Part shown: in pieces, positions 48,840 through 59,098 of the stretch | Position numbering within the stretch: the stretch's first letter is position 1 | How the letters are laid out: every line of letters starts with the position of its first letter | Origin: Stachybotrys elegans | Lineage: Eukaryota; Ascomycota; Sordariomycetes; Hypocreales; Stachybotryaceae | Direction of reading: 5' to 3' | Assembly (NCBI GenBank): GCA_020746835.1 | Contig: JAGPNK010000011.1 | Coordinates: forward strand, 1,054,001 to 1,118,000 | DNA: 64,000 nt | Notes under the pieces: generated by a model | What the model saw: only the letters and a program-made list of their open reading frames with translations | Database searches by the model: none | Told to the model about the DNA's origin: nothing | Program-made: the position numbers and the translations under genes

Positions 48840-50430
48840 ATGAAGTCCATTCTTTTTCTGGCTCAGCTTGCCTTGGTGGCAGCAGCTCCGAGCGGCTCTG
48901 CTGCGAAGCGCAAGGCCTGCTCGGCCCTTCACTTTGAGGCCGAGGACGCTCTCATCTCTGGAACCAATTCTGTTCTGACAGAACTGGCAGGCTACTCTGG
49001 TAGGACCGCGTTTCTTTTCATATCAATGCCATTTGGATGCTGAATAGCTGATTGCTGCAGGCACCGGCTACGTTGGACGCTTTGAGGCTGCAGACGACAG
49101 AATCAGGTTTGAGATTCCCAGCGAGGAGCAGGGCCTCTACGATCTGACCATCACCTATGCCGGCATCTACGGAGAAAAGAGGGCCTCGGTCGTGCTCAAC
49201 AGCGGAGCCTCAGAGGAGGTGTACTTTGCTCAAAGCACCGGGTTCGAGGATGCCCCAGCCGGCCAGGTCCTCCTACAGGCTGGCGACAACACTCTGGACA
49301 TTGTCAGCAACTGGGGCTGGTATGTCATTGACTCCATCACCTTGACGCCCACTCCTGCCCGTCCTCCTCATAACATCGACGAGGACCTCGTCAACCCCGC
49401 CGCCAACGCCAATGCCAAGGCTCTCTACGCTTTTCTCAAGGACAACTACGGCAAGCGCATCCTCTCGGGACAGCAGGACCATGACTTTGCCGCCTGGGTT
49501 GAGCAGCAGGTCGGCAAGGCTCCCGCCATTGTCGGGCTCGACTTCATGGACTAGCCGTCGCGCGTCGAGTACCAGGGAGACATTGGCACCGCCGTCGAGG
49601 AAGGCATTGACTACCACGGCCGCGGCGGAATCCTGACCTTCTGCTGGCACTGGAACGCTCCGGTCGGTCTGTACGACACGGCAGAGCAGCCATGGTGGAG
49701 GGGCTTCTATACGGAAGCGACGGACTTCAACATTGCCGCCGCCCTGCAGAACCCGGAGAGCAATGCCAACTACACGCTGCTGATCCGGGATATCGACGCT
49801 ATTGCAGAGGAGCTTCTGCGTCTCCAGGACGCTGGATCGCCCATCCTGTGGCGCCCCCTTCACGAGGCGGAGGGCGGTTGGTTCTGGTGGGGAGCCCAGG
49901 GTCCTGAGCCAGTCATTGAGCTCTGGCGTATCATGTACGACCGCTTGACGAACCACCACGGTCTGAACAACCTCATCTGGGTCTGGAACTCTGTGGACCC
50001 TGCATGGTACCCCGGCGACGAGTATGTTGACATTGTCAGCGCTGACTCGTACACCCAGGGCAACGGCGTAAGTCAACCCATGCAGCATGGATGAAGAGGC
50101 TTTTCTGACGAATTTTTAGCCTCTGTCTGGCCTGTATAACCAGCTTGTCGATCTCGGAAGCGACCGGAAGATAGTGGCGGCTACGGAGGTCGGCGCTGCT
50201 CCACGGCCTGAGTTGCTGGAGCTGTACCAGGCACACTGGTCGTGGTTCGTCGTCTGGACGGAGCCTTACATCAACGACCCGGTGTGGAACAGTCCCGAGA
50301 TTCTGCAAGAGGTACGCCCCCCTATCCCTACTTACTAGATGAGGCGTTTTCTAATCATTTGCAGATCTATGACTCGGAGTACACTCTTACTCTGGATGAG
50401 ATTCAAGGCTGGTTGGAACAGTACTCGTAA
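48840..50430 (+). pseudogene. Secreted CBM35-GH26 beta-mannanase, broken by one in-frame TAG
   Basis: Four exons (48840-48999, 49061-50067, 50120-50311, 50365-50430) span 475 codons with one TAG at 49552-49554 inside exon 2. A signal peptide (MKSILFLAQLALVAAA) is followed by a CBM35 module (about residues 29-150) and a GH26 catalytic domain, the order known from fungal endo-beta-1,4-mannanases such as Podospora Man26A. The frame continues unbroken after the stop with WHWNAP, the acid/base Glu in [10 protein letters not shown] (codon 49864) and the nucleophile Glu in ATEVGAA (codon 50186). All splice sites look functional. If the stop is real, only 217 residues are made: signal peptide, CBM35 and a fragment of the barrel. 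Recent loss, readthrough or a base error are all possible. Confidence 0.88.
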
Positions 50431-50605
50431 GCTAGAGGCTTGAACACATAGCTGTAAAGCAATTCAATTGCTAGAAATTGGCCATTTGTGAACCGCACAT
50501 TACCAGACGTGCCGCCACGACACCTGTGGTATCAATCCAATCCAGCCCTTCAAGACCTCAATCACCGATCCACCCACTTATCCCTTACCGGGATACGCCC
50601 GATGG

Positions 50606-53600
50606 TTATGGAGGAACTATTATAAAAGTGCACGTCTCGGCACCCAATTCCACCAAGCGCGCGGCAATATCCAAGTAGCCAAAATGCCTGGCAGCTCCCA
50701 AGGCATCCGTGAAGCAAGAGCCAGTGCAATTCACGTCAACTCCCTTCGCTACAAGCAGTTCGACAAATCCCATGTCTCGGACTGCCACAGCGCTTTGGAG
50801 CAGCCCCGGTATACCACCATGACGGGCCTTGACTGAGGGTAACTCTTGAGCCAGAATCTTAGCTACAGCTCCAGGACCCTTCTCCATAGCCTCCACTAGT
50901 GTCCTGGTCGTCTGCCACTCGCCTGTGCCCCGGAACCATCTCAAGCAACAATCCCATAAGTAATCACCCGAGTAGAGATAGCATTCAAGGACAGCACCAG
51001 CTTCCATCAGAACTTGGAGGACTCCTGCTCCATAGCGCTCCCTCTGAACCGCCATCATCACGGCATTCTGCCGTTCGTACACGGTGTTTATGTCGGCACC
51101 GGCTCCGATCAGCAGACTGACGATTCTCTCTGAGCAAAATTCTGCTGCATGAATGATCGGAGGCTTGCCGTCTTCGCGTAGGGAGTTGCTGTCAGCGCCG
51201 TGTTCGAGCAATACTTGTAGTGTTCTTTCGTGCCTCGATGTTGGCTTTTCTATTCCCAGACAACTTAAAGTTTCCCATAGAGCAGTCGTGCGTTGGCGAG
51301 GGAATTGGATTGTATCCCATGGTATATGGTCTTTATGTTGAGCGAGCGATGGCGTATGTCTTTGATGCTCGATTTCTTTCCACGGTACATAGTGCCAAAC
51401 AGCATTTGGATCAGCGCCGGCTGTAAGGAGCGCTTGGACGCAGTCTGTGTGCCCATAAAGCGACGCTTCTATCAAAGCACGATTTGCATCCGAGACGAAC
51501 GCTTGCCATCTCTGCTTTCCTTGAAGAAGTAGTGTGTTCACAGTGCTGATATGTCCGTTGCCCGAAGCAGCGCGCAATTGCGGTCCGAGTTGCAATCTCT
51601 CGTCCAAGGGTAGTGTGTCAATGAGATAGCTTAGCAGGTCTGAATGGCCATAGGAAGCACTCGTGTTAATGCCCTTCTTGATCGCGCTCTTGTCGATTAG
51701 ATCATCAGCCCCTTGAAGCAAACTTGATGCCATAGAAGTGTGACCGACATCACAAGCTGCTTTGAAGGCCCTAGGTTTGCTAATGAGGCTCAATTTGCTC
51801 AGCAAGAAGCAGAGAATCTCTTCTCTACCCGCCTCTTTAGCATGCACAATCCCTGCTTCGAGAGCCTCCGCTCGGCTCTCTGGCTCGGCGCCATTCAGAA
51901 AAGGCACCAGCTGCTCGACAGCAGTTAGATTAGCTTGGCATGCCGAGCGCAACAGCCGGCTGATACGATTTTCAGTCCAGGCCTGGGGGTGCATGTGCTT
52001 GATGCTGAACTCTAGGAAGTCACAGAGCATGTCCTTGGGCGTATTGCAGAGTGCATCTACCACTTCATTGGTGGAGAATAATGGTCGACGAGCTTCGAAT
52101 AGGAACCTGAAGATGCCAAACTGACCGTGTCTTGCTGCCTCCATTAGCGCACCTCTGTCTGGAGACGTTTTTGGAAGAATCAGTTGCACAATCTCCAGAT
52201 CCCCCTTCCTGATAGCCACACGAAGATGATCTTCTGGGTACCTCGCCACAAAAGAACCTCCCAGCTCACCAAAACTACCAGCAAACATGTAACTCTCTGA
52301 ATGGTCGATAGCCTCTATGATTGACAAGATTTCGTCATAGGAACAGCTTCTTGATTCTTCCAAGTTGGAAAGCTTGGTTCTCAAAACCATGGAAGTATCT
52401 TGACACTTCTCTTTCCTGGTAGTCTCCTCATGAACAGAAGGATCCGACTCTTTTTCTGCTTGGTGCAGCCCCAGTAACGACGGACGGAATAAATATTGGT
52501 CATTTTTGTCCAGGTGCCGGCGACCGCTCGCAAATGAGCACAACCTAGCAGCAGGGTTCGACAGGGCGTTAGGAGCGACATCCGGCGGGCCGATATGCAT
52601 TTCTGGCTCCCTCCGCTTCTGATTGATCAGGAAGTTGACAATATCAACATTCCCTCCTTCTATAGCGCTGTTGATGGCATTCCGAAGTGATTCCTCACTG
52701 ATCTCAGAGTTTGCCAGTAGCTCCACGACATCGCGGTGGCCACGGTAGGCGGCAGCTTGCAAGGGAGTGCCGAAAGGCCTTGCTGTCTTTGCAAAATCCG
52801 CACCACTCCGTAGTAGCAGTCGGACAATCCTGTAATGACCGCTCCCACATGCAGCGTGTAGGGCTGTTCCAAATGGACCGATTCCATTCACATTGGCGCC
52901 ATATTCGAAGAGCAATTTCCGTACAATCTGCTCGCGGCCCATCAGCGCAGCACACCGGAGCGGTGAACCAAATATCGAGTTTTCCTCATGGGAAGCACCG
53001 ATTTGTGAAAGGAGATCCAGGACTCGTTCATGTCCATATATTGCTGCTGTGGACATTGAGCCCTCAGGAAGTAAAGATAACGGGTCGGGTCTGTTGTTCA
53101 AGAAGAGTCTCAAAATACCAGTTTGGCCGCCCTTAATGGCTCGAGCAACTCGAGTCTTCATTTTATCCACTTCGTCAAAACCGCTATTAGAAGTCCATTT
53201 TGATTGAAGCAAAGCATCAACAAGGGTAGTGAACCCGGCTTGAGCCGCGCCTTCAAGGGCAAAATGGAATTCTTCTGTAGTTCGGATCGCATCGCCCTTC
53301 TCGTACAGTGCCATGGCACAATCCTCGCAGTATCCACGGAAGCAAGCTTCCAGAGCGTTGGAAAACGTCCCCTCGAGACGCACAGAAGCGCCATGTTCTA
53401 ACAAAATAGAAACCACGGCAGTGTGGCCGTTGAAGCAAGCAGCCTGTAGGGGGTTTCCAAACCTGCCACAGGTGATGTTTGGGTCCGCTCCATAAGTCAG
53501 GAGTATGTGAACCGCCTGCTGATGGCCAAATGCACACGCGAGATACAGACTTGTATGTCCCTGTTCGTTCCTCTGGTCCCAGTCAAATGGCTCACCGTCA

Positions 53601-56022
53601 ATCCGCACATGATGTAGTAGGTAGTCGATGCCATAAGCAGAAGCAGCAAATATCGGCGAGCTCTGAGGATTAGAAATCGCTGCTGATACTCGCTTCATCT
53701 CGTGCTCATTTGCAAGATCTTTTGAAACACTGGAGATTTGATCAAGCCATCCCATGAATGACAAGCTTATTTCGCCAGGGCTATCGTAGACAAACGATAT
53801 GACCTCTCCGGCCACCACATCCTCTGACAGTGACGCAGCCCTGTGGCAGTGATATCCCCAGAAAATGGCGGCATATCGATAGAGAGCGTCCTGAGTATCA
53901 GGGCTGGTGCTAAAGGAAGGCCCGTTCCTACAAATTTTCAGGCAATCAAGAGCCAAAATTTGTTGAGATGAGCTCGGCGAAAAGACATCCTGCGCAGAGA
54001 TAAACTCCTGGACTGAATAGTGTGAGAAGCGGAAAGTGTTGCACTTGGAATCGAGCAATATCAACCCTGAGCACAAAGCGGCAAGCTCGTTGCTATTCTT
54101 GCCGAAGTGCTCTTTCGAAGCCTGCGCAAAGACAGCAGCTAGAAATTCATTCGGAGTCATGGCTTCTCGCATGTACAAGAGCCAAGAAAGCGTCCGAATA
54201 ACGATGCTGCGAGATGGATTTTCTTTGCTCAAGATTCGTTCGAGGACCTCCCGATACGCACTGTGTAATGTTGGCATGCTCCGGCTCTGTAAGGCTGCCT
54301 CAATATCCTCCTCGCGATGTAGCTGGCAGAGGTACTCGAGCTGGATGTTAACCCATTGAAACATCTCACCAGCTCCCGAGACTAGTCTTTCCTTCAACAG
54401 TTCGGCGAGCTCTGATGATGGGTCACGTCTTAATAATCGTCGGTCTCTCACGGCTTGTGAGAGTACCAGATCTACGTAGTTCTTCATATCCAGGAGTGTA
54501 CCGGCAGGACTGATCTCAATGCTCTTGATGTAGCAATTTTTTGCTTGCTGTGTCGCAAAGTTTGATACGATTCCAATCTCCTTGTGAAGGAGAGAGAATA
54601 TTTGACTGTCGTTTCGGCTTGTCAAGAACACCTTGACAACACTGGAGGATTTGACAACAATCTGCTCAAGAGCATGTATAAGTGAAGGTCGATGGTATTC
54701 GCTGATTTCATCTAGAGCATCCACCACAATGATCACCGGATCAGTGACTGTGAGCTCCAGGATGAAGTTTACACAGGAGTCGATAGGAAGTTTTCTCAAA
54801 TCTATTCCATCGACTTTGGCCTGTGCTACTCTGCGCTCAAATTCGGAAGCAATAATATCGCGGACCTTTGGCCGAGGCGAGTTTGTAAAGGTAAGCTGCC
54901 GCAAGATGCTCCGCACAATATTGTCTGGCTGCGTCCTGTCGGGCTCATATTCGCACTTTGCACAGTAAAAGTAGGCTAGAGGCGCGGCGAGTGGGTTGTT
55001 CAAACTTTGCGTCAGATAATCGTCAACAACAGCCGAGCAAATCTTGGATTTACCAGAGCCTGGAATCCCATGGAGCAGCATGATAGATGATGCACTTGAG
55101 TTCTGCCAGCTTTTGTACTCCGGGTGATGTAGCAGCCAGCTACCCGAGCCGGGCATCCTTGTTTCTGACACTGCTTCATGATGCCTTGTGAAAGGAGACT
55201 GAGAAAGCCATCCTAGCATCTTCAGATACTTGGCGTCATCCACTTCTTTCAGTATTCTTGAAGTCTGTTCAATGATCCTTGAAGTATGATCCTCGAGGTA
55301 GTGCAGCCTTTCCATATCGGACAGGCCTGCGATTTTCAGCAGTTCCGATTCTTGCTGGATAATGTCTTGTGCCGGCCGGTTATCCAAAGTCTTGAAAGTG
55401 TTTTTTACGACGCGAACTGTATTCGAATGAGCATGCGAGCAGGCAATCGCGTGTGTTCCTTTCTACACTCACCGAAAGAGCTCGTGTCGAAGTATTTTAT
55501 GGCCTCAGCCAGGAAAACCAATATGCTTGCATACATCCGTGTGAGGGCAGCTTCCAGTTGTTGCTTTACCGAAGACTTATGTGCCAAGTGAATTCGCTCA
55601 AATTCGCTGTACCTGGCGATCAATCTCGAGACTATTTCAAGGTCTGCTACCATGGTACCCTCAATGTGTATATCGTTGATAGCCGCCTGGAGGATAAACC
55701 GAACTGCTGCCCAGGGAATTGCGGCCGCCGAAGGGTTGTACTGGACAGCGACGTCTCCAATTGCGATGAAGGTATTCACCCACTTGCAGATCTTTTCGAT
55801 AATGTCGCGAAGGATGATGACGTCCCCATTTGGAAGCTTGAATTTGAGCTGCTTGAGAAGGCACAATCCTCGTTTTTGTGCAGCTGTCTTGAGCAAAGCA
55901 GCTAAGACATCGTTCTTGTCTGTAGAGGATAGGGTCGCGCGGAGGCCATCGTCTAAAGAACGATAGGCAGCCTCCCAGTATGTTTCACTTGGGACCGATT
56001 GAGCTGTAGCCGACGGTGGCAT
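50606..56022 (-). CDS. NLR-like NACHT-ankyrin protein
   Basis: Two exons on the minus strand (56022-55473, 55416-50606) give 1,786 residues; the 56-nt intron joins FDTSSF to VRVVKNTFKTLD. Residues 1 to about 200 form a helical N-terminal domain (WEAAYRSLDD; IAVQYNPSAAAIPWAAVRFILQ-like) of the kind found ahead of NACHT domains in fungal proteins, similar to DUF7708. The NACHT NTPase has Walker A GIPGSGKSK at about 299 and Walker B VIIVVDALDE at about 412. Then comes a winged-helix-like region and, from about 800, two blocks of ankyrin repeats (for example GADPNITCGRFGNPLQAACFNGH). This tripartite plan is the fungal STAND/NLR architecture linked to non-self recognition. An in-frame ATG at 56136 could add 38 residues; I prefer 56022 (AAAATGCC). 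The ankyrin tail lacks long perfect repeats. Confidence 0.92.
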
Positions 56023-56620
56023 TTTGCCGTGGTAGGCTAGCTGCGTAGGATATCTATAGACTGTGGTAAGATGAAAGGAAGAAGGAGTGGGTGTCGAAAA
56101 AGGTGGGAAGGCTGTGCTTATCAGGTGGGCTGACATTGCGGCTGAATGAAGAACTGCACATTGCCTGCTGACCCGCTTCCCCTTTTACCTGCAGCCGTTG
56201 ACTCAAAATAAGAAAGAAGACAATTCTGATCCATGGGGATAGAGACATTTGCTACAGGATCGGGGATTTCCGTGTATAAATTCTGTAGAGAAAGGGTGAA
56301 TTGGAGTAACAACCAGATATTCACTTACAGGCAAGGTGTGTGATTCAGAGAAGCTTGCACACTGCAATAATACTCCGTACACAATTCACTCGTTGTGAAC
56401 ACAATGCCTGGTGCGTGAATGGGTTGAATCCATGGAATCTAAGAGACATGGCCGTAAGCATAAATTGACGACCGCACCCCCCTTGGCCTCCTCTTTTACT
56501 TCCTTGAGAAAGCAGCCCACTCTTATACGCGCCTAAAACGCTAAATGAATATAGTTTCCCTGCAGCAGGCTCTACAGCTCAACAAATACGCTTTCAATAC
56601 AACATCTAGACGCCACAAAA
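56023..56620. other. Intergenic, upstream of the large NLR gene
   Basis: 598 bp containing the promoter of the NACHT-ankyrin gene on the minus strand and of the small gene at 56621 on the plus strand. One TACTCCGTA (56371-56379) occurs. No further gene is seen. Confidence 0.45.
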
Positions 56621-56839
56621 ATGTGTCAGAAAGGTCAACTGTACACGATATATATGTATTGCGGACACTCCGTTACGACGTTCTCGCCCGAAAGAGATTA
56701 TTACCACTATCCCCCTTGCAAGGAGGTGGAGGTTGTGTTTCAAACGAGACAGAGTAATGGCCCTTGCCCTATGGACTCGTGTCAGCACCAGTACAGGGTG
56801 GAACGGGAAGCCAAGGAGAAAAAGACGACGCTCTCCTAG
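56621..56839 (+). CDS. Small Cys/His-containing protein, unknown
   Basis: A 72-residue open frame starting MCQKGQLYTIYMYCGHSV, with ATG in a good context (CACAAAAATGTG). Cys2, CGH at 14-16, Cys33 in PPCKEVEV, and CPMDSCQHQY near 49-58 could ligate one or two zinc ions. Fungal genomes carry many short proteins opening with M-C and holding a Y-x-x-C-G-H motif followed by C-x(3-5)-C, which I take this to resemble. No function is known. It lies in the incompatibility-type block, 600 bp from the start of the large NLR gene and divergent from it. It is short and could be chance, but composition and motif order argue for a real gene. Confidence 0.45.
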   Translation: MCQKGQLYTIYMYCGHSVTTFSPERDYYHYPPCKEVEVVFQTRQSNGPCPMDSCQHQYRVEREAKEKKTTLS

Positions 56840-58218
56840 TGATGTGGTTTGGGGACGCGGCGCTTTCAACTAGCGTCATAGGGCAGGTATATTCATAGTC
56901 TCCATACCAGCCAACTGGACCACAGATAACCTATGGTCGCAGAATTGCCATAGGCAATTTAATGCTTCATTATCTCTATTGTATCGATGCAAAGTCGACT
57001 GTTTTTACTCATCTTCGTTAACGTAACTCACAAAATGTATAGCAAGGTAGTTAAGCCACAAGGAACCGCAGAACCACAGGTAGATGCATCCAAAGCGTAG
57101 AGCTGTAGATTTTATTGTTGTTCTTCTAGCTCTTCCTACCAGTCTTCGAATTTACTTGAAGAGTACACGGCAGTCCTCTCCACCTGGGCAAGGGGACAAC
57201 CATCAAGTCTTAGAATTCGATTCCTTTTTTCCACCTTGAATACAGAAGCATCACAGGGCCACACCGCAACTGGGTAATGAATCGCGGAATATGAATAGAG
57301 TAGCTGGCGAGTACCCACCAGAACACGCTGAGAATCACAGATATTTTCAGTTGAAAGTGAGTCAAGTCGGAAGTACTAGCAAATAAATTTCTGCCTATCA
57401 ATGTGATCTCGTTAGGGGAGCCTCCTCGAAATCGCCGTTACTTCTCCCGTCACAGAAGCAAGGACTCTCGCATGATTTGCAACTCAACATTCGTCTATTC
57501 AAAACTGCAATCCTCTTTCATCATGACGCTAAAATGTATGAGCTTGAACCATCAAGTCGAAAGGGGTTCAAGAACAGAGCTTCTGGTAGCCCCTGGCCGT
57601 CATAGCTCAAGCTGGCCCATTACCCAAAGAGGCAAGGACCATCTTTTTACTTTCATTAATAAAGGTTCTGCTTTAGGAATGAAAGACTCATGTTCACTAT
57701 ACTTTAAACCAGGTTCATTTGATGCACGGATCAAGATGTCGGACACAAGGGCAAAGACAGTCTTTTAGAGTCGGATCTGGGGAACAGGCTGAATGATCCA
57801 TTGTAGCCTAGGGAGAGGCTTCAATAGAGTTATTTGACGTCTGCTCATCAAGTTTTTGAATGGCTCAAGGAAGCTTGTTTTAATGACAGAGATTCAGTCG
57901 TATAAGGACGTTGTTCAGTCGTGTCTGGCTCTTTGGCCTGGTGATTCATAGCAGTATGCGGCAGCATGGAGCTCAATTTTAAGAAGCACTCAAGATATAA
58001 AAGGGTTCACCAAAAATAAACAAGGAAAGGTGCCTCCATGATGATGAAATCAAGCGCGTTATACAGATTTGGCTCCTTCCGAAGTTGGGTTTGGGAAATA
58101 TAAATTTCTCCGTCACATCTGCCATCTTCACCTTCCTGCGCGTGCCCTTTACCTCAAACTCCAAGAGTGACAAGCTCTTATAAACAACGCGACCAACGAC
58201 GCAACTTTGCACACTCTT
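56840..58218. other. Intergenic stretch, AT-richer
   Basis: About 1.4 kb, visibly richer in A and T than the left half of the window. Frames at 57136-57318 (minus) and 57403-57768 (plus) are short, unlike each other and motif-free. The minus-strand one has a somewhat protein-like composition and might be a relic, which I cannot confirm. Confidence 0.45.
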
Positions 58219-58668
58219 ATGATGCTGCCTATTCCGGAAAAGAAGCAGCCTGTTTCTAACGGCGAACCCTCAGCTCGTGAGATATCTAAGCCTCCAACTG
58301 AACACAATAAACGAACAGAGGGGGAGGAGAAACTGCGCCTCAATACTGGTATGGTTCAACTCCTCGGTTCCTTTGAGAAGATCCGGGAGAGCTGTCTTGT
58401 TCTATCAGGGCTTAACAACGATATAGGTGCCGCTAACCTGGCTAAGGGGCACGGTCCCAAATATGCCGACATGGCAGTCCGGTGTGGCGGCATCAGCAAT
58501 GCCTGGAAGGAGAACAACGCCAAGCTGGCTGCTGGATACTCCAGTGGTCCATTTCTCTCCGGCCCAAACCCACCAGGTAGCAACTTGGGCGACGAGTCTT
58601 ACATTAGTAGACTGGAGAAGCAGGAGGACCGAGATCGTGAGGCTATCAAGCGGCGACTGATGGGTTGA
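58219..58668 (+). CDS. Small unknown protein, probably a real gene
   Basis: A 149-residue open frame (ATG at 58219, with a second ATG immediately after). The N-terminal 40 residues are polar and Pro/Lys/Glu-rich. The middle (LNTGMVQLLGSFEKIRESC, then GLNNDIGAANLAKGHGP) looks helical and folded, and the C-terminus (YISRLEKQEDRDREAIKRR) is a charged helix. No transmembrane segment, signal peptide or family motif is recognised. TATAAAC at about 58178 lies 40 nt upstream. It is located between a NACHT-ankyrin gene and a HET gene, where lineage-specific small genes are common. The amino-acid composition is what makes me list it. Confidence 0.5.
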   Translation: MMLPIPEKKQPVSNGEPSAREISKPPTEHNKRTEGEEKLRLNTGMVQLLGSFEKIRESCLVLSGLNNDIGAANLAKGHGPKYADMAVRCGGISNAWKENNAKLAAGYSSGPFLSGPNPPGSNLGDESYISRLEKQEDRDREAIKRRLMG

Positions 58669-59098
58669 GCCATGAAGCAGGCTTTGCGGTGATGGTTAGA
58701 GTGGACCTGGATATGTAGGTGAAACTTGCAAATCCAGAGGTGGCAGTTTGAACTTACATAGGACTCGTAATAGATTGCTTCATTGTATCTGCAACTACTT
58801 GCATCATATCTTTTGGTTGATACTATAGTATTAGAGGGAGACATTATCCAGGTCACTGATGCCTATTTCATAGGGCGCGGAGTCGGGAATTCCACCTTAT
58901 AGATGGTTTTCAAACTTTCAAAACAGGATGTTCTCGCCAGTAGCTATGATATTTCCTTTCTTCTTGTCTTGTTCCAAGTCTGCGTCTCGGACAAACACAC
59001 AATATGACGATGAGTCCTCGCGACTGTCCTTGAGCAGTTCAAAGGGCTCCCTGAATAAATTCAAGAGGTATAATCACCAACTCTATCAAGGGCCATGT
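58669..59098. other. Convergent 3' intergenic region
   Basis: 430 bp between the small plus-strand gene and the 3' end of the HET gene. No coding signal is seen. Confidence 0.45.

Noticed and set aside
49273..50088. 271-codon minus-strand frame over the GH26 gene
   Set aside because: The plus strand carries GH26 catalytic motifs in order; the antisense frame is a shadow even though the plus frame has a stop.
56023..56136. Longer N-terminus of the large NLR from the ATG at 56136
   Set aside because: The added 38 residues are Ser/Thr/Pro-rich and look like translated leader; the ATG at 56022 has a better context. It cannot be fully excluded.
57136..57401. Overlapping minus-strand frames of about 60 codons
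   Set aside because: One has a fairly protein-like stretch, but no start context, splice partners or motif; at most a relic.
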